From positions 13,434,501-13,498,500 of the forward strand of contig JAVHKY010000054.1 in assembly GCA_035079385.1 (NCBI GenBank): 64,000 nt of DNA. Direction: 5' to 3'. Position 1 is the stretch's first letter; every line of letters starts with the position of its first letter. Below the pieces are notes generated by a model. That model was given only the letters and a program-made list of their open reading frames with translations, had not been told where the DNA came from and searched no databases. Origin of the DNA: Aspidiotus rigidus (lineage: Eukaryota; Arthropoda; Insecta; Hemiptera; Diaspididae). Below, one piece after another: positions 21,727-31,702 of this stretch. Both the position numbers and the translations under genes were made by a program.

Positions 21727-22036
21727 GTAAGCTTATTTTATAAGAAATACCATACATTTTCTTCTAGAAGTTGATTTTCCGAGATATCAACAAAAATTTG
21801 ATGAATTTCGTCTAAATTTTGAAAAATATATTACTTCGAGGGAATTTTTGAGCTGACTAATCGGGTAGAAAGTGGACTTTTCATACATCATTTTATTTGA
21901 AATTTCAAGAGGAACATCTTTTGTTCGAAACATTTTCTTGTAAAACGCTTAGTTTTTGAGAAATAGTCCAAAAACTGAATTTGGGGGGCCAAAACGTGCC
22001 ACAAAAAATTTTCCCCAGCCTTTAGGGGGTGGGTTT
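21727..22036 (-). repeat. Right arm of foldback element FB1
   Basis: Inverted copy of 18037-18366: read on the minus strand it runs from CCACCCCCTAAAGG to TTTCTTATAAAATAAG. The arms are about 310-330 bp and similar throughout. Without the RTE insert the spacer would be only a few hundred bases. Confidence 0.75.
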
Positions 22037-22140
22037 TGACATGTTCCATGTCTTTTCTCTCGCCAGACCCCGATTTTGAAACTCGCGAGTACACCCCCCC
22101 CTCCCCCCCCGTCAAGAGAAATCTCTACCCCGTGGGTGAT

Positions 22141-22440
22141 TCAGAAATTCGCGAGTACACCCCGCGTAATAAATAATATTAAATAATTAAATAATTAAAT
22201 TAATAAATATTTAAATAATTAATATAATTAAATAATCAAATAAATAAATTAATAAATATTTAAATAATTAATATAATTAAATAATCAAATAAATAAATAA
22301 ATAAATAATTAAATAATTAGATAATTCAATAAATAAATAATTAAATAATTATTATAATTAAATAATCAAATAAATAAATAAATAAATAATTGAATAATTA
22401 AATAATTAATATAATTGATAATTAGAAAATTTTCTAAGTC
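22141..22440. repeat. AT-only low-complexity block
   Basis: Almost pure A/T made of TAAATAATTAAATAAT and AATAAATAAATAA words, with longer sub-repeats (AATTAATATAATTAAATAAT seen twice). Similar blocks recur inside the 602-bp units that follow. Confidence 0.9.
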
Positions 22441-22451
22441 CCTCTTCCTAT

Positions 22452-24480
22452 CATATATGGCTGGATAGTCGAAATTTTTCCAAGTCCCCTAGACTTGAAT
22501 TGTCTCATACCATTCCAATACAACATCGAGATCGCTCGTTCGCCCCACCGAAAGTTGATACCTCAAAATATAGAACACCCACAATTACCTCAAAATATTT
22601 CTCATACAAGACTTATACGACGCCAAGATAGGTAAAGGGGTAAACGAATAATATCTCCCGAACACTTGACCTAGTACAAGAATTAATAATAAATAAATAA
22701 ATAAATAAAAAATAAATGAATAATATTGAATAATTAAATAATTAAATATTTAAATAATTGAATAATTAAACAATTAAATAAATAAAGGCTGGATAGTCGA
22801 AATTTTTCCAAGTCCCCTAGACTTGAATTGTCACATACCATTTCAATACAACAGCGAGACAGGGGGCGAACGAGCGGAGCGAGTTCGCGCTACCTCATAT
22901 TTCTCATAGAAGACTTATACGACGCCAAGATAGGTAAAGTTTTTCAAGTCCCTCTTCCTATCATATATGGCTGGTTAGTCGAAATTTTTCCAAGTCCCCT
23001 AGACTTGAATTGTCTCATACCATTCCAATACAACAGCGAGACAGGGGGCGAACGAGCGGAGCGAGTTCGCGCTACCTTATATTTCTCAAAAAAGACTTGA
23101 ATTTTCTCATACCATTCCAATACAACAGCGAGATCGCTCGTTCGCCCCACCGAAAGTTGATACCTCAAAATATAGAACACCCACAATTACCTCAAAATAT
23201 TTCTCATACAAGACTTATACGACGCCAAGATAGGTAAAGGGGTAAACGAATAATATCTCCCGAACACTTGACCTAGTACAAGAATTAATAATAAATAAAT
23301 AAATAAATAAAAAATAAATGAATAATATTAAATAATTAAATAATTAAATATTTAAATAATTGAATAATTAAACAATTAAATAAATAAAGGCTGGATAGTC
23401 GAAATTTTTCCAAGTCCCCTAGACTTGAATTGTCACATACCATTCCAATACAACAGCGAGACAGGGGGCGAACGAGCGGAGCGAGTTCGCGCTACCTCAT
23501 ATTTCTCATAGAAGACTTATACGACGCCAAGATAGGTAAAGTTTTTCAAGTCCCTCTTCCTATCATATATGGCTGGTTAGTCGAAATTTTTCCAAGTCCC
23601 CTAGACTTGAATTGTCTCATACCATTCCAATACAACAGCGAGACAGGGGGCGAACGAGCGGAGCGAGTTCGCGCTACCTTATATTTCTCAAAAAAGACTT
23701 GAATTTTCTCATACCATTCCAATACAACAGCGAGATCGCTCGTTCGCCCCACCGAAAGTTGATACCTCAAAATATAGAACACCCACAATTACCTCAAAAT
23801 ATTTCTCATACAAGACTTATACGACGCCAAGATAGGTAAAGGGGTAAACGAATAATATCTCCCGAACACTTGACCTAGTACAAGAATTAATAATAAATAA
23901 ATAAATAAATAAAAAATAAATGAATAATATTAAATAATTAAATAATTAAATATTTAAATAATTGAATAATTAAACAATTAAATAAATAAAGGCTGGATAG
24001 TCGAAATTTTTCCAAGTCCCCTAGACTTGAATTGTCACATACCATTCCAATACAACAGCGAGACAGGGGGCGAACGAGCGGAGCGAGTTCGCGCTACCTC
24101 ATATTTCTCATAGAAGACTTATACGACGCCAAGATAGGTAAAGTTTTTCAAGTCCCTCTTCCTATCATATATGGCTGGTTAGTCGAAATTTTTCCAAGTC
24201 CCCTAGACTTGAATTGTCTCATACCATTCCAATACAACAGCGAGACAGGGGGCGAACGAGCGGAGCGAGTTCGCGCTACCTTATATTTCTCAAAAAAGAC
24301 TTGAATTTTCTCATACCATTCCAATACAACAGCGAGATCGCTCGTTCGCCCCACCGAAAGTTGATACCTCAAAATATAGAACACCCACAATTACCTCAAA
24401 ATATTTCTCATACAAGACTTATACGACGCCAAGATAGGTAAAGAGGTAAACGAATAATATCTCACGAACACTTGACCTAG
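22452..24480 (+). repeat. 602-bp tandem repeat array
   Basis: Near-identical units start at about 22786, 23388 and 23990 (the last partial), preceded by a shortened copy from about 22452. Each unit contains up to three sub-repeats with AGTCGAAATTTTTCCAAGTC (the dispersed unit), CATACCATTCCAATACAACA, a GC-rich CGAACGAGCGGAGCGAGTTC hairpin block in two of the three, and an AT-only segment. Open frames of 75-90 codons repeat with the array and are not credible proteins. Very low divergence between copies means recent amplification or recent homogenisation. Confidence 0.9.
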
Positions 24481-24581
24481 TAGAAGCCTAGACTGAAATA
24501 TTTTATGATGACTGATGAAATATAAAAGACATGGAACATGATTTTCATTTATTTGGCTATGCCAGAAAATTTTTTTTTTTT

Positions 24582-24732
24582 CTACTGTGAATTTGATGCT
24601 CTGATTCATCGCGTTCATTTCTGAAAGGAATAGCTCCACCTGTCTATCAGTGCCTGACCACACAATGAGGATATCATCTACATATCTGGCCCAGTGTTTG
24701 ATCGAGTTTCTGAACTTGCTGCCCTTCAATAT
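24582..24732 (-). pseudogene. Captured internal fragment of a PLE reverse transcriptase
   Basis: About 150 bp match 52138-52290 of the PLE at 50.8-53.2 kb with only a few differences. It encodes KGSKFRNSIKHWARYVDD, then ILIVWSGTDRQVELFLSEMN. Both ends are unrelated to the PLE: the A-tailed module on the 5' side and a T run on the 3' side. It is therefore an internal piece without element ends. Confidence 0.8.
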
Positions 24733-24840
24733 TTTTTTTGGTACTTTTCGATATCTTCCTCTACACATTTCAGCAAACACCCGTTCTCTACCATAAAATT
24801 CTTTTTTATTGTCTAGTTTGCCTAGACTATCACTGAATAT
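24733..24840 (-). repeat. A-tailed repeat module, copy 2
   Basis: Matches 17930-18036 over about 100 bp, including GGTAGAGAACGGGTGTTTGC and ATCGAAAAGTACCAAAAAAA. Here the A run is followed directly by the PLE fragment. Upstream on the minus strand the open frame continues (FLHTKSDFLFMEKIFSDSLG) without similarity to copy 1. Confidence 0.5.
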
Positions 24841-25249
24841 TTTCTCCATGAAGAGGAAATCAGACTTCGTATGCAAAAAAATTGTAGACACGAGATCTCC
24901 GAAACTACGAGTATGAAACCAATTTCCACCACTTATAAAAGAGTAGCTGAGAAAATAATTTCCCAATTTTAGGATAATTCGACGATTCATTCTTGGTTTG
25001 AAAAAATTGAGGGAAGTGAGCCAGACAATGCCGAAGCTAGAATAGATGATCATTCTTACGTGATGTGTGATGAATCATACTCGTACTGAAAATGCGTCTA
25101 CGGTACAATACTGTGCAATGGTACTTATTTATCATAGAATTCAGCGTATTGTTTTCGTGCGTATTGGTGTAGTACGTAAATTCATACAAATAAAATGTAG
25201 ACATTATTTGATGAGAAGTAACTAATGTCACTTCCCAATGTAAAGCCCT

Positions 25250-28200
25250 CCTTCATCTTGTAGATTTTGTGAGTCTCCAAATTAGGTCGTCATTACGTCA
25301 TGAGTCGCATGCTCTTGTCTCCCTCAACTCCACGTTTGATGTAAAGTTCACAATTCGAATTTTCGCAATCTCGTTTTAAGTTTTCTGAGAAATATATTGT
25401 ATCAACCAGAACCTTTTCCGCGATACAGCTCAAAACTAATTACTCTTCCCTCTTCATTTTCCCGAGTCTCCTGATGACGTCAAGATTCCAGCTCATAATC
25501 CCTTCTCCGTACGGGCTCTTTCACCTCTACAAATATACATTGTCGAAATTTTCTCAAGTCTTTTCTTGGAATAGATAGCTCGGGAGTCGAAAATTTCTCA
25601 AGTTTCCTTCATCGAGAATAATACCAAAAGTTCTTCCAAGTCTCTTTTCCCAAATATTTAATTTTTCTGGGATGAAGAAAGAGGAAGTCTAGGCCAGTTG
25701 TTCAAACTCTTGTAAAATGATTTTAAAATCATCGCCCCATATATCAACTTTGTCAACCGTTTACAAGGAATATTAGAAGTAGAAAAATTGAAAAATTTCT
25801 TGCTCTGCTAGTAACGAGCATCGGAAGTCCGCGACTCAATCGCTCTGTCGCCGGCGCTAAGCCACGTGACTGACAGGGCAGAAAATGTCTTTAGTTTCAG
25901 CTTTCCTACTTTCTTACATGAGTTTGGTGTATCGAAATTGGAACGATACAATACTGTTTCAGTTGTAATCAAACGTTGACATATCGACTGACCTCGCAGT
26001 GTTCATCGGAACGAAACGAATCAGCACGAATTTCATTATAATAACGAAGAAATTCCTCGGTTTACGCCAACTGATGCGATTTATGGTATTACTAATGATA
26101 GTCACATCGTTCACTAAATTTTAGTAGTTTTGTCTAAATTACGTACATTTACTTTTTTTGAATTTTTCCGTAGTATATTGATTGAGACTAATGAGAACAA
26201 GAGATGAGAATTGTCCGAACAATCAAATTTTTGAACACCATAATAAAACGATGAGAGTCTGCTCTTTCAAGTCAGGGCCAGTAAAAAAAGGATTTTCACT
26301 TTCCATTGAATTTTAAAATCTGGATTTATTCTAACTATCGGTCTCTTATGTTTTCTACTATCCATACCTACATAGTCTAGGAAAATCATTTTCTGTCTCC
26401 TCTCAAGTCTGTTCCGGTCCACCTTTCCCATGCTTCTTCCCAAGCTGATGACCCTCTGTGTAGTTCAATAATTCGTTTAAAAAAGAGAGTATTGAAAAGT
26501 GGGTCCATGATGAAGAATATCATTTTTGGGGACTTTCAGAATTAAATTTTCTATTGAAAAAATCTGAAATCTTTACGAGTGCTCGTCTTTTTCGGATAGA
26601 AATCGATGCGAAGTCAACTTTACGAATCAAAGCATTAGCTCAAGGATTTCCTCGTGAAAAGCTCGTGATTTCGATAATTGGGTACTGCAAAAGAATGTGA
26701 TAATTATCGAAATAAGACTAATTATTTCATGCAGATTTTTCATACACTGATGTTGGCTCGTCAGCTGTATGATTAAATGGCAAATTATTTCTATTTTAAC
26801 GCTGAAAGAAAAAAAAGGTGCTCGGTGCAAAAAACGAAATTCTCCTTGCGACCTTATCAATGCTCAATATTAGTGAAACTATTTACGAAAGTGCCATGTG
26901 CAAAGAGGAACAGTAAAATACAAAAATACGAAAGAATTTTTCTCACTTAACTATCCGGATTATGTTTTTTTTTTTTAGTCTTTATAATACGTTTACTTGT
27001 ACAAACACCGATATAATGAAATATGATTCCATTGTTTGTCTGGTTTGCGCACGAATCTTTGTCACAAGAATGAGCCAGCCTAAACGGTTAAATAAGATAT
27101 GTATAGTGAAATTACCGTTCAGATTTTTCCAAGACCATTCTTAATTCATAAAAATTTATACCTATTTTTCGTCTTGGCGAAATTGAAAAATTTTAATTTA
27201 GAGGAATTTGATTATAATTAATAATCATCCACGGCGACAGTTGGTCGTCATTTTCCTCATAATTAATGATTACGTTCTTCGCCAAATCGATGAAATCGAT
27301 TTGATTTATCTTCATGGATGTTACTATTTCTGTGAATTATGTATAATGCAAAATCCGACTCTAAAGCCACGAAAATATTCACCTCGGAAGTGAAAGTCTG
27401 GTCGCGGTGGAATGCAAGAAAATTTCTCGTGATCATAAATTAAAGAAACACAACCAAAATTAGAGGATTCCACCGAACCTCATGTGTACACAATAGGTGT
27501 AAATGTAAAGGTCGTACAATGTGCAGTTCAACAACTTGGTATCAATAGAGCCACGATACAATGTAAGTAGTGCCAGAGACAATATTTCGAGAGGTAAATA
27601 GACTTATAACTCGATAACAGAGTGTATCAAGTAGACTGCAATTCTGCATCACAGGCTGGGCTTAGATGAGATAGCTTTATCACAACAGAAGTTGACATTG
27701 TGTTGCTCTTTACACAGGACCACTTTTACTGCGCTCTCGGCTGATACTCTTTATTTAAAAAAATACAAATACATCAGTCCGGATATGATTCATAAAGACT
27801 ACATATTGTACTAAGTTTCTTCGTTAAAATTGAAATAAATCTATCGTATTTTTGAGTAAACACACACGTTTTGACGAGTACTAATGTACACAATAAAAGA
27901 TAGACATAGTTTTGTAATCGCACGAAGCCGGAGGGGTACAGCTTCCAATTGTAGGACAGTATACGAAATTTACAGTCGGGTTGGAATTTTGCTTCATTTA
28001 ATACCTTCTTCGCGCAATATTTCTAAACTCTCGGTCGCGATTACGGCGAAGCAGTTTCTTTCGACAAATATTATACAAAAAGCAAGTTGAAGAGAGCTCA
28101 CTTAAGTCTAGTAATTCGTTCCAGAACCAACTCATCAACCCAATTACAGGATCTCATCATATACTATACAAAGCTAAAACATATACCTATCCCCTGATAT

Positions 28201-28740
28201 CAATGTTCGACAGAACTCTTCAACTAGACCTCTCTTCTAGCCCCTATAAGTTCCAAAATGAAAAGGACAAACATCTCGCTACCTGAAATTCAAACTCGAA
28301 TCTCGTTTTCAGGTTTTTATTTTAGCAACGCACGTGCACAACGAATGAAAGTTAAATGAAATCGATAATTTAGAACGTAAACTTGATACTTGTATCTATT
28401 AAAATTCTGTTTGATCAACTGGGAATGATGTCTACACATGTATTTTCATACCAACAAAACTCTGGTGCGCTATTGTATTGATTTCAATATTTGAAAATAG
28501 CTTCTTTGCCAACCGGTCACAATACAGAAAATTTTGATGAAAAAACGAGCGATTAAAGAGCATAATACTCTCCCAAATCTGCCCTACTTCATTATTTTGA
28601 TGACATTTATGTAGTAGGGGAATTTTGACTTACTAATTATTTTTACTACGGAAGATGAGAAAGAAAGTCGAAAGAAAGAAATTTGCCTATACTTGGAGCA
28701 ACGTACGTGAGGAGAAATATGGGCGTTAAAGCTGAGCAAT
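25250..28740. other. Mostly unique sequence, no gene recognised
   Basis: One AAGTCCCC-family copy lies at 25545-25600. Around 25815-25885 there is a GC-richer patch with CACGTGAC (25863-25870), an E-box type sequence. No CDS with recognisable motifs is present. The longest frames, about 60-77 codons, are rich in Ile, Phe and Ser as expected of AT-rich non-coding DNA. Confidence 0.45.
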
Positions 28741-28756
28741 TTTCATTCTTAACAAA

Positions 28757-28894
28757 TGTGACCTGTAATGAGAAAAGAATGCTCATTGCCCATTGGCGCA
28801 GGAACACCATTCCTCTCTAATTGGTTATCTAATCAGAGAGAAATGGTGTTCCTGTCAGTGGGCAATGAGCATCTTTTTCTCATCGCAGGTCACA
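28757..28894. repeat. 138-bp palindromic MITE-like element
   Basis: Arms of about 65 bp are inverted with a tiny centre: TGTGACCTG...GAGAAAA, GCTCATTGCCCA and GGAACACCATT on the left pair with AATGGTGTTCC, TGGGCAATGAGC and CAGGTCACA on the right. The GTGACCTG termini match the palindrome at 349-465. No coding capacity. Confidence 0.8.
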
Positions 28895-29019
28895 AATAAT
28901 CAATGTATGCCCCTATTTAAAGAGACTATTCTTGGAGGTAGATTATAGATGGAACACCTAAAAATTATGTTTTACTGAATACATAATGTCATCATTTGCC
29001 AGCGGGAGCAGGTAGATAT

Positions 29020-29570
29020 CAGACTTCCAGAAGGCATTTGATAAAGTCAACTATAGACCCCTGTTACAAAAAATGAGACATGATACGCTTTTTTTACCTC
29101 ATACCGGGAAAATAGGTGTTGGTATGTTGGGTGCAAAGGTTGCAAATCCAAATTATTTGGCTGTCTGTTGGGTGGCCCTCGGGGGTCGAATCTGGGACCA
29201 TTTCTCTTTCTTCTATTTATAATCAATATTACTGAAGTCCTGTCCTCACAACATCAAATTGTTCAAACCAGTAACAACGGAGTCTGATGCATTGGCACTA
29301 CTAGCGGATTTAAATGCGATGATCCCCTGGAGCAGGGTGAATTGTCTGCCTTTTAATGTACAGAGGTGTGAACAAATAACTTTTACTTGTAAAAAGAAGG
29401 ATGACTGTGGTGAAGTACAATTATATGGGTACCATGGAGGATATAGGTTTACAGGTGGCTGAATATGGGCGCGGTCTTGGTATTAGTCTTTGATCACCAT
29501 CTTAATCGACTAATATCCAAAAGTAAGAAAGCAGTAGGCTTTGTTATTAGAAATACTAAAAATTTCAAAA
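29020..29570 (+). pseudogene. Jockey-like retrotransposon RT fragment
   Basis: Reading across frameshifts: DFQKAFDKVNYRPLLQKM (box A), a degenerate ALGGRIWDHFSFF (box B), NIKLFKPVTTESDALALLAD, then WSRVNCLPFNVQRCEQITFT (D). The order is that of a Jockey-clade RT. Box C (YADD) is lost (only PHNIKLF remains). It ends near 29575 where the large palindrome begins. Confidence 0.7.
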
Positions 29571-30646
29571 GTATTTGTTTTTGGGGCTCTTACCTCTGGT
29601 AAGGAAGCCCCTATGCAATCGCAAAAAAAAAAAAAAAACAAGACTGAGTCGCCATGCGCCTCAGTATCTGGTTGTCTTGTTTTTTTTTCTAATTGACTGT
29701 TACGTGACAGAAATTTATTTTTTAATTTTTTTCAAAAGATCTGGAGATTCTTTTCCTACCAAAATGTAGAGTTCAAGAAATCTCAATTTTTTTCTATGTC
29801 GAGATCTGGAAACCAAGAGATCTGCATCTTTGTTCCACTCTGATCTGAAATCTCAGAGACAGAGACTTAATATTTGTACGTACGGTAGGTATTACGATTA
29901 AGGAAGTATCGAGAAGAAGAAACTTCCTTAAAGACTGTACAGAAATTTGAAAAATGCTATGCAAAAATAAAATAATCAACCGATATACATTATAACCAAT
30001 ATTGATGTTCGAAGACTACCTTGGTCATCTTGGTCACTCTTGACAAAGACTGTACGAGAAATAAAATTTGCCAGGTAAAAATAATAGTATAGGCACTACA
30101 GACATTTCAAAAAACATGGAGGGATAACAAGCAAGATTCTGATGGAAAATGTAGTACTAGGTGCCAGAAACTACCTCCTAAAAGTCTCGCCCCCACGGTG
30201 GAACGGAAAATTTTCTGTGGCACGTTAAAGCCTGCCAATTTCAGTTTTTGGCTTATACCTCAGAAAGTTGAAGCTTTAGGGAAAAAAGTTTTAAACAAAA
30301 AAGATTCCTTATAAAATTTACTACAAAATGCATCCCTCACATGTTAGCCTAGGCTTAATTGTTAGGCTACAATCAATGGTCAAAGTTGTATAACTTTGAA
30401 AAGTTTTTGATAAATTCTTGATGTAGGCCTATATCTTGGAAACGGTTAGTTATTGGGAAAATTGTTTCAAACACAAAAGATTCCTCGTAAAATTTGCCAT
30501 AGAATGGACTACTCAAAGTATAGCCTAGGACTACCTGTTTGCTCATAAAATTCATTTTAATAAAATTGAAATATATACATGTTTTAAATAAACACTACTT
30601 ATACAAAAATATAATATATATAAGAAGTTAAAGTCTAAATTTCTAT

Positions 30647-30780
30647 TCTGTAGACTCGTCACTTTCATCAGTCTCTTCTTGGTCAGTTGGGTCATCGATC
30701 TCTTTTTGTTTCAAACAATTTTCCCAATAACTAACCATTTCCAAGATATACGTCAAGAATTTATTGAATTTTCAAAATTT
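30647..30780 (-). other. Short acidic ORF remnant in the palindrome spacer
   Basis: A minus-strand frame of about 42 codons reads TYILEMVSYWENCLK, QKEIDDPTDQEETDESDEST and stops at TAG near 30647. It begins inside the inner arm and ends in the unique spacer. The acidic ending is protein-like and comparable to the one in the FB1 spacer. No homologue is recognised. Confidence 0.25.
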
Positions 30781-31111
30781 TTTGAAGTTGTCCAACTTTG
30801 ACTGTTGATTGTAGCCTAACAATCAAACCTAGGCTAACATGTAAGGGATGCATTTTGTAGTAAATTTTAGAAGGAATCTTTTTTGTTTGAATTTTTTTTT
30901 TCCTAAAGCTTCAACTTTCTAAGATATAAGCCAAAAACTAAAGTTGGGGGGCTTTAACGTGGCACAGAAAATTTTTCATTCCACCATAGGGGTGAGACTT
31001 TTGGGAGGTAGTTGCGCCTAGTAATACATTTTCCATCAGAGTCTCGCTTGTTATCCCTCTGTTTTTTTTTTTGCTTCATTTTTGTCTCCTATACTATAAA
31101 ATCTGAAGAGA

Positions 31112-31446
31112 CAGAGAATATATATCTTAAGTGACCTGAAATTTGGAAATTGCTATGCAAAAATAAAATCTCGAGTAATAGAGAATGTATGTATTACTTG
31201 AGTAACATCACAACTCATTTTTCCCATGAGAACTTTTTGAGGCTCTTGCCTCAGGCAAGGCAAGAGCCCCTATGCAATTGCAAAAACAAAAAGAAAAAGA
31301 AGAAAAAAAAAAAGTTCTCACTGGAAAAATGTGTTGTGACGTCACTCAAGTAATACATACATTCTCTATTACTTGAGATTTTATTTTTGCATGGCAAATT
31401 TCTAAATTTCAGGAAGTTTTTCATTAAGATATACATTCTCTGTCTC
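31112..31446. repeat. Secondary inverted repeat inside the right flank of the large palindrome
   Basis: GAGACAGAGAATATATATC, CTGAAATTTGGAAATTGC, ATAGAGAATGTATGTATTAC and CACAACTCATTTTTCCC on the left mirror the right side back to GATATACATTCTCTGTCTC. The centre holds GAGGCTCTTGCCTCAGGCAA, again related to the outer shell (GGGGCTCTTACC). Confidence 0.75.
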
Positions 31447-31702
31447 TTGTGGTTTAATTTTTTCCTAGCAAATTTTATTTCTTGTACAGTCTTTGTCAAG
31501 AGTGACCGAGATAGTCTTCAAACATCAATATTGATGATAAGATAATGTATATTGTTTGACAAAAAAAAAAAAAAAAAAAAAAAAAAAACGCAAGAGACCC
31601 AGATACTGAGACGCACAGCGACTCAGTCTTGTTTTTTCTTTTTTTTTCCTTTTTTTTTTCGCAATTGCATAGGAGCCCTCGCCTTGCTGGAGGCGAGAGC
31701 CC

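Larger units (their letters stand above)
29583..31702. repeat. 2.1-kb nested palindrome (foldback complex)
   Basis: Three inverted-repeat shells share one axis. Outer: 29583-29690 (GGGGCTCTTACCTC..., ACAAGACTGAGTCGC) pairs with 31588-31702. Middle: about 29998-30051 (CAATATTGATGTTCGAAGAC) pairs with 31482-31534. Inner: 30119-30480 (GGGATAACAAGC, GTGGCACGTTAAAGC, CATGTTAGCCTAGG) pairs with 30712-31061. The inner arms resemble FB1 at 18-22 kb. The right side has an extra block (31066-31475) with its own inverted repeat. A/T runs flank the outer arms. Confidence 0.8.

Noticed and set aside
22828..24441. Repeated 75-90 codon frames containing RDRGRTSGASSRYLIF
   Set aside because: They recur only because the 602-bp unit repeats; text derives from the dispersed repeat and the GC-rich hairpin, with no domain.
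22452..24480. Array of regularly spaced repeats considered as CRISPR-like
   Set aside because: Units are 602 bp with no short repeat/spacer pattern, and the genome is eukaryotic.
29182..29200. GGGGGTCGAATCTGGGACC as a possible tRNA T-loop
   Set aside because: It lies in the Jockey RT fragment at the SGVPQGSNLGP box position and has no tRNA arms around it.
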